From positions 1 to 11,815 of the forward strand of contig JASFBJ010000089.1 of NCBI GenBank assembly GCA_030149585.1: a DNA stretch of 11,815 nucleotides, written 5' to 3'. Below the pieces are notes generated by a model that saw nothing but the letters and a program-made list of their open reading frames with translations, had not been told where the DNA came from and made no database searches. The position numbers and the translations under genes are program-made. This document shows positions 5,549-11,815 of the stretch, piece after piece (position 1 is the stretch's first letter; each line of letters begins with the position of its first letter). Source of the stretch: Desulfobacterales bacterium. Its GTDB lineage: Bacteria > Desulfobacterota > Desulfobacteria > Desulfobacterales > JASFBJ01.

Positions 5549-8368
5549 ATGGAAGTAAATCAGATCACCATTCGCGGCGCACGTCAGCATAATCTGAAAA
5601 ATATTGATCTTGATCTGCCAAAGAATAAACTGATTGTTATCACCGGCCTTTCAGGATCAGGAAAATCCACCCTGGCTTTTGACACTCTTTATGCTGAGGG
5701 ACAAAGGCGTTATGTAGAATCTCTTTCAACATATGCCAGACAGTTTTTAGAGCGGATGGAGAAACCAGATATAGATCTGATAGAGGGACTTTCCCCTGCA
5801 ATTGCAATTGAACAAAAAAACAGCAGTCATAATCCCCGTTCCACGGTTGGAACAATTACTGAAATTTATGGTTTTTTGAGGCTGCTTTTCGCAAGAATAG
5901 GCAAACCCCATTGTTATAAGTGCGGACATCCAATCACCAGCCAGTCTATTGACCAGATTATTGATGAGATAATGGACTTTCCAGATGAAACCCGTATTAT
6001 TATTTTAGCGCCAGTTGAGAATCCGCAAAAACAGGATTATCAAAAGCTGCTCAAAAGGTTATACAGGGAAGGATTCGCCCGAATAAAAATCGATGATCAG
6101 ATCATGACTCTGGAAGAAATTAAGCTTCCTTTTAAAAAAAAACCACATATAATAGCCGTGGTTATTGACCGTCTTATAATAAAAGAATCAATCAGAAACA
6201 GACTGGCTGATTCCCTTGAACTTGCCATGGCCCTTTCTCAAGGCAAGGTTTTAGTTGAAATACCGGGGAAACAGGCAGTATCTTTCAGCGAAAAGGCAAC
6301 CTGTCCAAAGTGTAATATCAGTTATCCTGAATTTACTCCTGCCGGTTTTTCTTTTAATTCTCCTAAGGGGGCTTGCCCTGAATGTGATGGTTTAGGGTTT
6401 TGCCCTGAATTTGACCCGGATCTTATTATGCCTAATCCTGAACTTTCGCTGCGAGAAGGTGCTATAACTGTATGGGCCAATAGAACCTCAGTTCAATTTT
6501 ACCAGTTTTTAGATGCTCTGACAGCTCATTATAAGGTAGATATTCATACTCCTTTTAAAAATCTGCCTGATAATTTTAAAAAAATACTTTTTTATGGTTC
6601 AAAAAAAAAGGCCATACCTTTTTATTTTGAGCGAAAAGAAAAACGGGTTATCTATAATAAGGTCTGGGAGGGAATAATTCCAAGACTTAAGAGCCGATAT
6701 TCCGATATTTCTCAAGTAAAAGATGAGCTTAAAAAATATCTGAGTTTTCGGCCCTGTCCTTCCTGCCTTGGAGCAAGAATTAACCTTGCCGGACGTTCAG
6801 TAAAAGTTGGCCAAAAAACAATTTTTGAAATATCAGCGATGACAATTGAAAACGCGCTTTTCTTTTTTAAAACTATTGAACTAAGCGACCAGCACAGATT
6901 AATCAGCGCCCGAATTTTAAAAGGAATTATTGAACGACTGGGTTTTTTGAATAATGTAGGGTTATCCTATCTGACTCTTGATCGCAGAGCCAATACTCTT
7001 TCAGGCGGTGAAAGTCAAAGAATCCGGCTGGCCACCCAGATTGGTTCAAAGCTTAGCGGGGTATTATATGTTTTGGATGAACCCAGCATTGGCTTGCATC
7101 AAAGAGATAATCAGCGTCTTTTAGCAGCTTTAATCAAGATGCGGGATCTTGGCAACACAGTGCTGGTGGTAGAGCATGATGAGGAAACAATTCTTGCTGC
7201 CGACCATGTGGTTGATATGGGCCCTGGGGCTGGAATTAAGGGGGGCAAAGTCGTATTCAGTGATACTCCCAAGGCGCTTTTAAAAAGTAAACACTCTTTA
7301 ACAGGACAATATCTGTCCGGCCGCAAACAAATTGAAATACCGGCAAAAAGACGAAGCAGCCGGCAGCATTTAGTCTTATTTGGAGCAAGTGCAAATAATC
7401 TTAAGCATATTACAGTGAGTTTTCCTTTAGGATGTTTTATATGTGTTACAGGTGTTTCAGGATCAGGCAAATCAAGCCTTGTATTTGAGACTCTCTACAA
7501 AGCTTTGGCCCAAAAAATAAATCGAGCTCATGTCACAGCGGGTCGCCATGAGAAAATTTCAGGATTTGAGAAAATTGACAGGGTTGTTCATATTGACCAG
7601 GCCCCTATCGGTAAAACCCCGCGTTCTAATCCAGGCACCTATACCGGTGCTTTCACCCATATTCGGGAACTTTTCGCAAGAACAAAAGAGGCCCGTTTGC
7701 GGGGCTTTAAGCCCGGCCGTTTTAGCTTTAATGTAAAAGGCGGCCGCTGCGAGGCCTGCGGTGGGGATGGAATTATTAAAATTGAAATGCATTTTTTGCC
7801 GGATATTTATGTGCCCTGCGATATTTGTCAGGGGAAACGTTATAATAGGGAAACCCTGGAAATTTTATATAAGGGCAAACGCATTACAGATGTTTTGGAT
7901 ATGACGGTTAACCAGGGACTGGCATTTTTCCAGAGAATCAATGTCATTAAAACAAAGCTGCAAACTTTAGCAGATGTGGGTCTAGGTTATATCCATCTTG
8001 GTCAGCCCGCAACAACTCTTTCCGGCGGTGAGGCTCAGCGAGTTAAATTATCCCGTGAACTCAGTAAAAGCAGTCGCGGACATACAGCTTATTTTTTAGA
8101 TGAACCAACAACAGGTTTGCATCTGGATGATATTAAACGACTGTTAGGGGTTTTGGATCGGCTGGTTAGAGCTGGTAATACTGTAATTATTATTGAACAT
8201 AATCTGGAGGTCATTAAAAGTGCGGATTATGTGATTGATCTGGGGCCAGAGGGCGGCGATGGCGGCGGACAGGTGATTGCCGGCGGAACACCGGAAGAGG
8301 TTGCGGCAGTCAGCAAATCTTATACAGGCCATTTTTTAAAACGAATTTTTAACCCGGACAGGCTTTAA
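5549..8368 (+). CDS. uvrA: UvrABC excinuclease subunit A
   Basis: UvrA is the DNA-damage sensor of nucleotide excision repair; it dimerises, scans DNA and loads UvrB. The 939 residues carry both ABC ATPase modules complete: Walker A GLSGSGKS (33-40) and GVSGSGKS (635-642), signatures LSGGE (484-488 and 824-828), and Walker B with DEP (510-512 and 851-853). The zinc modules are intact: C252, C255, C276 and C279, and the DNA-binding finger C734, C737, C757 and C760. Further CxxC pairs at 122/125 and 403/406 are common in the family. The ATG lies 3 bases after the pdxA stop with no strong ribosome binding site of its own, suggesting translational coupling. A hairpin terminator follows. Nothing appears truncated. 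Confidence 0.98.
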   Translation: MEVNQITIRGARQHNLKNIDLDLPKNKLIVITGLSGSGKSTLAFDTLYAEGQRRYVESLSTYARQFLERMEKPDIDLIEGLSPAIAIEQKNSSHNPRSTVGTITEIYGFLRLLFARIGKPHCYKCGHPITSQSIDQIIDEIMDFPDETRIIILAPVENPQKQDYQKLLKRLYREGFARIKIDDQIMTLEEIKLPFKKKPHIIAVVIDRLIIKESIRNRLADSLELAMALSQGKVLVEIPGKQAVSFSEKATCPKCNISYPEFTPAGFSFNSPKGACPECDGLGFCPEFDPDLIMPNPELSLREGAITVWANRTSVQFYQFLDALTAHYKVDIHTPFKNLPDNFKKILFYGSKKKAIPFYFERKEKRVIYNKVWEGIIPRLKSRYSDISQVKDELKKYLSFRPCPSCLGARINLAGRSVKVGQKTIFEISAMTIENALFFFKTIELSDQHRLISARILKGIIERLGFLNNVGLSYLTLDRRANTLSGGESQRIRLATQIGSKLSGVLYVLDEPSIGLHQRDNQRLLAALIKMRDLGNTVLVVEHDEETILAADHVVDMGPGAGIKGGKVVFSDTPKALLKSKHSLTGQYLSGRKQIEIPAKRRSSRQHLVLFGASANNLKHITVSFPLGCFICVTGVSGSGKSSLVFETLYKALAQKINRAHVTAGRHEKISGFEKIDRVVHIDQAPIGKTPRSNPGTYTGAFTHIRELFARTKEARLRGFKPGRFSFNVKGGRCEACGGDGIIKIEMHFLPDIYVPCDICQGKRYNRETLEILYKGKRITDVLDMTVNQGLAFFQRINVIKTKLQTLADVGLGYIHLGQPATTLSGGEAQRVKLSRELSKSSRGHTAYFLDEPTTGLHLDDIKRLLGVLDRLVRAGNTVIIIEHNLEVIKSADYVIDLGPEGGDGGGQVIAGGTPEEVAAVSKSYTGHFLKRIFNPDRL

Positions 8369-8374
8369 AATAAG

Positions 8375-8413
8375 AAAAACGGCTTCTCATTTTTAAAATA
8401 AGAAGCCGTTTTT
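8375..8413. terminator. Bidirectional intrinsic terminator, uvrA / atpE
   Basis: A perfect 13-base stem, AAAAACGGCTTCT (8375-8387) with AGAAGCCGTTTTT (8401-8413), encloses a 13-base loop. A T-run continues on the plus strand to 8417, and the A-run at 8375-8379 supplies T's on the minus strand. It lies between convergent uvrA and atpE and can end both transcripts. Confidence 0.9.
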
Positions 8414-8436
8414 TTTTGTTTTGTATAAATGTATTC

Positions 8437-8724
8437 TTAGTGACCAGCACCAAACAGAGCAGCTATTGCTCCGGCCTGAGGATGGGCATAAATCAGAATC
8501 AAAGATACAACCAGAGCATAAATACACAGTGATTCAATCATGGCAAGACCGATCAACATGGTAACAGTAACCTTACCTGAAGATTCGGGGTTTCTCGCGA
8601 TTCCTTCTACTGCTGCTTTTAAACCAAGACCCTGACCAATACCGCAACCAAAAGCGGCAACTGCGATTCCAAAACCTGCGGCGGTAACACACGCGATAAA
8701 AAATTGTAATGCTTGAGCTTCCAT
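8437..8724 (-). CDS. atpE: F0F1 ATP synthase subunit c
   Basis: A 95-residue hairpin of two membrane helices that forms the rotor ring of the ATP synthase. Helix 1 (about 8-40) has the glycine-packing motif GCGIGQGLG (26-34); the cytoplasmic loop has R44-N45-P46; helix 2 (about 53-80) carries the ion-binding Glu64. The residues Q31, E64, S65 and Y69 match, with an offset of one, the Na+-coordinating side chains Q32, E65, S66 and Y70 known from the Ilyobacter tartaricus c-ring. This permits Na+ binding but does not prove it, as related proton-type rings may share part of the set. A strong AGGAGG (8742-8736) sits about 11 bases before the ATG. It is the last gene of the atpZIBE cluster and is followed by a terminator. 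Confidence 0.97.
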   Translation of the reverse strand: MEAQALQFFIACVTAAGFGIAVAAFGCGIGQGLGLKAAVEGIARNPESSGKVTVTMLIGLAMIESLCIYALVVSLILIYAHPQAGAIAALFGAGH

Positions 8725-8734
8725 ATTCTACTCA

Positions 8735-8743
8735 ACCTCCTTA
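8735..8743 (-). promoter_or_regulatory. Strong ribosome binding site of atpE
   Basis: TAAGGAGGT is nearly perfectly complementary to the 16S 3' end and is by far the strongest site in this cluster. It sits in an 87-base spacer after atpB. Strong initiation at subunit c is expected because many c copies are needed per complex. Confidence 0.7.
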
Positions 8744-8811
8744 ATATGTGGTTAATAATAGGGCTTCTTCCATAAACCCATTCTGATTTAAATTATCGGT
8801 AAAAATTTTGT

Positions 8812-9501
8812 TTAATGAGCGTGTTCCATGGCCCCTGAAAAATAAATAATTGATAATAAAAAGAAAACAAAGGCTTGAACAAAGGCGACAAAGATACCAA
8901 GCGCCATAATCGGCAGAGGAGCAAAAAAAGCACCGGCCAGACCAAAAAGAATACCTAAAACAATTTCATGTCCCATCATATTTCCAAAAAGCCGAAATGA
9001 AAGGGAAAGAATTCTGGCTACATGGCCAATAATTTCAATGATAAAAATAAGGGGGCTCATCCACCAGACCGGTCCTAGAAAATGCTTTATATATTTGGCT
9101 CCATGATATTTAATTCCTATGATATGGGTAAAAACAACGACCACCAGAGCACAGGATCCAGTGGTATTTAAATTTGCAGTTGGTGGGAAAAAACCAGGAA
9201 CCATTCCAATCAGATTACAGATAAAAATATAGAGAAAAAGCGTAGCCGCCAGTGGAAAAAGCCAGCGCCCCTCTTCTCCTACCGTATCCACCATAAAATT
9301 TTCAATACCGTCAATAACTACTTCAAATAAATTCTGGGAACCAGTTGGAACCATTTTTAGTCCCTTGGCAGCCAGAGCTCCAATAATAATTAAAATTGCC
9401 ATGACAACCCAGGTATAGACCACCGGAGTATAGGTATGGGCAAAATGTCCCAGCCCGATAAACTCAAAAAGTTTGACAAAAAACAGATACGGATGTTCCA
9501 T
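8812..9501 (-). CDS. atpB: F0F1 ATP synthase subunit a
   Basis: The stator subunit that forms the ion half-channels against the c-ring in the inner membrane. The 229 residues contain five or six hydrophobic helices. The essential arginine is R170 in SLSFRLFGN (166-174), followed by GHE (177-179). The NLIGMVPG segment (96-103) and the FQAFVF-like ending (VQAFVFFLL, 208-216) are typical. Start chosen at the ATG preceded by GAGAGGCGG, which lies inside the 3' end of atpI; only 2 bases separate the atpI stop from this ATG, so translation is probably coupled. Confidence 0.97.
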   Translation of the reverse strand: MEHPYLFFVKLFEFIGLGHFAHTYTPVVYTWVVMAILIIIGALAAKGLKMVPTGSQNLFEVVIDGIENFMVDTVGEEGRWLFPLAATLFLYIFICNLIGMVPGFFPPTANLNTTGSCALVVVVFTHIIGIKYHGAKYIKHFLGPVWWMSPLIFIIEIIGHVARILSLSFRLFGNMMGHEIVLGILFGLAGAFFAPLPIMALGIFVAFVQAFVFFLLSIIYFSGAMEHAH

Positions 9502-9503
9502 TC

Positions 9504-9887
9504 TTAAACCGCCTCTCTAAAAAAAAATAAGGTAAATTCCCTGATAGTTGCCATTATGATACTGACAACTACTAGCGAAAGCCCGACAAATAGACCCAAA
9601 GGATTTATTAAATGTTGAGAAATCAAAACAAATATAATTAAACCACTAACTGCAAAGCGCAGGTAATACTTGATTAGAATGGCATTATGGGATGCCAGGT
9701 TTGAAGGCTCTAAGGATTTTTTTAGGGTCCTTGCTAAAAGATGAAAGTTTATTGTTACAATAATTCCACCACAGATTATCCCAAGAGCAATTTTCACAGG
9801 AAAGAGAAAAAAACCCCCAATTCCTGAAAGCAGCAGCAGTGTCCAGTTGCTGCGGGTGATAAATGATACAAGTCTTTTTTGAATCAT
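9504..9887 (-). CDS. atpI: ATP synthase subunit I (AtpI-like)
   Basis: A 127-residue membrane protein with four predicted hydrophobic helices (about 15-31, 33-52, 75-95 and 98-118). Sequence conservation in AtpI is low; identity rests on size, topology and its place directly before atpB. AtpI proteins help assemble the c-ring or load Mg2+/ions and are not part of the final enzyme core. The ATG overlaps the atpZ stop by one base (TAATG), implying coupled translation. No independent ribosome binding site is evident. Confidence 0.8.
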   Translation of the reverse strand: MIQKRLVSFITRSNWTLLLLSGIGGFFLFPVKIALGIICGGIIVTINFHLLARTLKKSLEPSNLASHNAILIKYYLRFAVSGLIIFVLISQHLINPLGLFVGLSLVVVSIIMATIREFTLFFFREAV

Positions 9888-10105
9888 TATAATTTTCTGC
9901 TTTTTTTAATTGCCAGTCCGAGATTTTTATAACCAGCCAAAATTCCAAGTACCATAAAAATAAGTGTCATCCATGGATGCGTGCCAAACTGGCGATCAAG
10001 AAAAATACCCAGGCCCAGACCTATGAAAATTGAAAGAGCCACTGATAAACCAATACTGCTAAAATATGCCAGATCTTTTAAAGATCGTACAGTTTCTCTT
10101 TTCAT
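9887..10105 (-). CDS. atpZ: AtpZ/AtpI family small membrane protein
   Basis: A 72-residue protein with two hydrophobic helices (about 14-35 and 43-62), joined by GLGLGIFLDRQFGTHPW (30-46). The glycine-rich helix end with LDRxFGTxPW is characteristic of AtpZ, a small F0-associated protein often encoded first in atp operons, with a proposed role in Mg2+/Ca2+ entry or assembly. It begins the atpZ-atpI-atpB-atpE cluster. No clear ribosome binding site precedes the ATG; the leader is AT-rich. Confidence 0.87.
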   Translation of the reverse strand: MKRETVRSLKDLAYFSSIGLSVALSIFIGLGLGIFLDRQFGTHPWMTLIFMVLGILAGYKNLGLAIKKSRKL

Positions 10106-10124
10106 AAATTCAAGGATGTTCTAA

Positions 10125-10154
10125 TTTATAAAAAAATAAAATATTCGAGAACAA
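10125..10154 (-). promoter_or_regulatory. Weak candidate promoter for atpZIBE
   Basis: TTGTTC (10154-10149) and TATAAA (10130-10125) are spaced 18 bases apart in the 120-base gap between pyrK and atpZ. The -35 match is poor, so readthrough from pyrK is also possible; no clear terminator separates them. Confidence 0.3.
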
Positions 10155-10225
10155 ATATTTAAAAAAAATTTATAACATAAAGGGGCTGGATAGTCAATCT
10201 TAAAAATTTGGCTTAAATTTTCGGC

Positions 10226-11032
10226 TTATAAAAAATCCAGGTTGATGTCCTTTGTGTTAAAAACAGGGCCGTCAATACAAATATGTGGATATGAGGAGTT
10301 GTTATTGCCGGTTTTAAAGGCACATCCAAGACAAGCTCCCATACCACAGGCCATCAATGTTTCCAGTGAAATCTGGCAGTTAACCTTGTACTGCCCGGCT
10401 ATTTTCGCGACTGCCGCCAGCATGGGCTCTGGTCCGCAGCTATAGATAATTTGCGGTGTATTTATTTTAAGCCTTTGTTCGAGCAGCTCGCTAACAAGAC
10501 CTTTGGTCCCTCTGGTGCCGTCATCAGTGCTTATTTTAAGCCCCATGCCAAGGGTCCTGAAAACATCATAGTTTATCAGATCCCGGCTGGAACGGCCACC
10601 TAAAAAAAGAATGCTCTTATTTAAATTAATCTCATTTTTTTTTAAAAATTTTGCTAAAAAATGTAAAGGAGCTATGCCGATGCCGCCGGCAACCAGAAAT
10701 ATATCCTTCAAATCAGGCGCAAAAGAGAATCCTTTGCCAAGGGGACCTAAAAGGCTCAGGCTATCACCTGGTTGTAATCCTGCCAGCTGTCTGGTGCCGG
10801 ATCCCACAACCCGATAGAGAATTTCAAGGCTGGTTTTTCCATCATCATTATTAATTTCATAAATGGAAAAAGGCCGCCTGAGAAGCGGGGAATTTTGTTT
10901 GGATGTGCCAAGCATTACAAACTGGCCTGGTTTTGCACCGGCAAATTCATTATCGCATTTAAGACCTATATGATAATAAGCTGCCTGGAGGTTATTATTC
11001 CATAAAATTATGGCTTTTTGCTGTTTTTTCAT
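10226..11032 (-). CDS. pyrK: Dihydroorotate dehydrogenase B electron-transfer subunit PyrK
   Basis: PyrK carries electrons from dihydroorotate oxidation at PyrD to NAD+ through FAD and a [2Fe-2S] cluster, in pyrimidine synthesis. The 268 residues show a ferredoxin-reductase FAD domain with RRPFSIY (52-58), a nucleotide-binding domain with GGIGIAPL (116-123) and CGPEPML (199-205), and the Fe-S cysteines C229, C234, C237 and C252 in the CGMGACLGC...C pattern. The start overlaps the 3' end of pgeF by 38 bases; an AAGG about 8 bases upstream supports this ATG, and the next Met (residue 40) would cut the FAD domain. No pyrD lies downstream, which is unusual, as pyrK and pyrD are commonly adjacent. 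Confidence 0.93.
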   Translation of the reverse strand: MKKQQKAIILWNNNLQAAYYHIGLKCDNEFAGAKPGQFVMLGTSKQNSPLLRRPFSIYEINNDDGKTSLEILYRVVGSGTRQLAGLQPGDSLSLLGPLGKGFSFAPDLKDIFLVAGGIGIAPLHFLAKFLKKNEINLNKSILFLGGRSSRDLINYDVFRTLGMGLKISTDDGTRGTKGLVSELLEQRLKINTPQIIYSCGPEPMLAAVAKIAGQYKVNCQISLETLMACGMGACLGCAFKTGNNNSSYPHICIDGPVFNTKDINLDFL

Positions 11033-11804
11033 TAGAAAGCCTTAGTCCGATAATTGAAGCAAAACGGCCGGTTAAGTTTGCTCCGCGAAAAGAATAAAAT
11101 AATTTACTGTTACATTTGGTGCAAATTCGGCTATTTATGATATTATAAGGCAAAACTCCGGCCTGTTCCAGTTGACTTCGGCTAATGGCCCAGAAGTTAA
11201 AACAATTTTCATTATTTTTATAAAGCCAGTACGACCTGGGAATCTCTTTTTGATAATTAATAAATTCAGCACAACACGGCCCAAGTGAAGGCCCGATACC
11301 GGCTAAAAGATCTGCCGGTCTGGTGCTAAAGCGGTTTTGCATGACAAAAATTATTTTACCGATAATATTTTGGATACTGCCTTTCCAGCCGGCGTGAATA
11401 TTAGCCACGACTTTTTTGCTTTTATCAAATAACATAACGGCCTGACAATCAGCGGTTTGAATCAATAGATCGTGCCTGTTTTTACGGGTTATTAAAGCAT
11501 CTGCGGACAAAGTACTGCGCCGCTTTTTTTCAGAGCTGAAATCATCCGGCCAGATAAGGTATTCAGATCCATGAACCTGGTTGATCTTTATAATCTTTTC
11601 AGAGCCCAAAACCTTTGCTGCCAGCCTTTGATTCTGTTTTATAATTAAAGCTGAATCAGAGGTTTGGTGTCCTATATTTAAACCAGCAAAATGGCCCTTG
11701 CTATATCCTCCCAATTTAAGAAAAACAGCATGTCTGACCTCCCTGAAAGCAGCAAGATGAGGAAATTGCAAATAAGCAGAGTTGTCTGAAATTTTAAAAA
11801 TCAT
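10995..11804 (-). CDS. pgeF: Laccase-domain protein, YfiH/PgeF family
   Basis: This 269-residue protein belongs to the YfiH/YlmD (Cu-oxidase_4) family, described both as a peptidoglycan-editing factor and as a Zn-dependent purine nucleoside phosphorylase. The metal ligands are in place: H78 in QVHG, C120 in TADC and H137 in IHAGW. GIGPSLGPCCAEF (169-181) and the SFRGANLTGR segment (238-247) are also typical. An in-frame TAG lies directly before the ATG, so it is the first possible start; only 11 bases upstream are in the window, so its promoter and ribosome binding site cannot be judged. The C-terminus runs about a dozen residues past the usual end and overlaps pyrK, suggesting coupled translation. 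Confidence 0.93.
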   Translation of the reverse strand: MIFKISDNSAYLQFPHLAAFREVRHAVFLKLGGYSKGHFAGLNIGHQTSDSALIIKQNQRLAAKVLGSEKIIKINQVHGSEYLIWPDDFSSEKKRRSTLSADALITRKNRHDLLIQTADCQAVMLFDKSKKVVANIHAGWKGSIQNIIGKIIFVMQNRFSTRPADLLAGIGPSLGPCCAEFINYQKEIPRSYWLYKNNENCFNFWAISRSQLEQAGVLPYNIINSRICTKCNSKLFYSFRGANLTGRFASIIGLRLSNEKTAKSHNFME

Positions 11805-11815
11805 CTATTTATTTT

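Noticed and set aside
10205..10228. AAAATTT/AAATTTT hairpin after pyrK as a terminator
   Set aside because: All A-T stem of 7 bases with a short T-run; too weak to claim, so pyrK readthrough into atpZ stays possible.
1..11815. CRISPR array, insertion sequence or prophage genes inside the window
   Set aside because: No regularly spaced direct repeats, transposase or phage proteins are visible on either strand.

Overview
The window reads as bacterial chromosome from an AT-rich, probably anaerobic member of the Desulfobacterota (Desulfobacterales-like). This rests on the protein style and on a short F0 cluster (atpZ-atpI-atpB-atpE) that ends at a terminator with no F1 genes attached, the split ATP synthase layout known from that group. 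It is an inference; no rRNA or tRNA is present to place the organism.

The left edge (about 1-1010) is eroded accessory DNA. The first 54 bases hold the start of a minus-strand gene with a good ribosome binding site; its 18 visible residues resemble the N-terminus of some Cas1 proteins, but too little is visible to be sure. Next come about 250 bases without a gene, a frameshifted Phd/YefM-type antitoxin remnant (minus, about 310-491), nested AT-only palindromes that look like its operator, and a divergent small Cys-rich gene of unknown function (plus, 644-1008) broken by one frameshift.

From 1026 on the DNA is core-like. A GlcD-type FAD oxidoreductase and a full-length but divergent DnaA lie on the minus strand. 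A 651-base AT-rich gap separates dnaA from the divergent pair pdxA-uvrA on the plus strand (vitamin B6 synthesis, nucleotide excision repair). A bidirectional terminator follows uvrA. The rest is minus-strand: pgeF-pyrK (overlapping; laccase-domain protein and the electron-transfer subunit of dihydroorotate dehydrogenase), then atpZ-atpI-atpB-atpE, reading leftward to the terminator.

Most of the window is ordinary housekeeping. The points worth a second look are the possible Cas1 start at the edge, the decayed toxin-antitoxin region, the DnaA with an altered P-loop and altered DNA-recognition residues plus repeats flanking its gene, and the c subunit carrying the full set of side chains known from Na+-binding c-rings. 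I found no convincing new multi-gene system inside the window; if one exists, the left edge is where it would continue.
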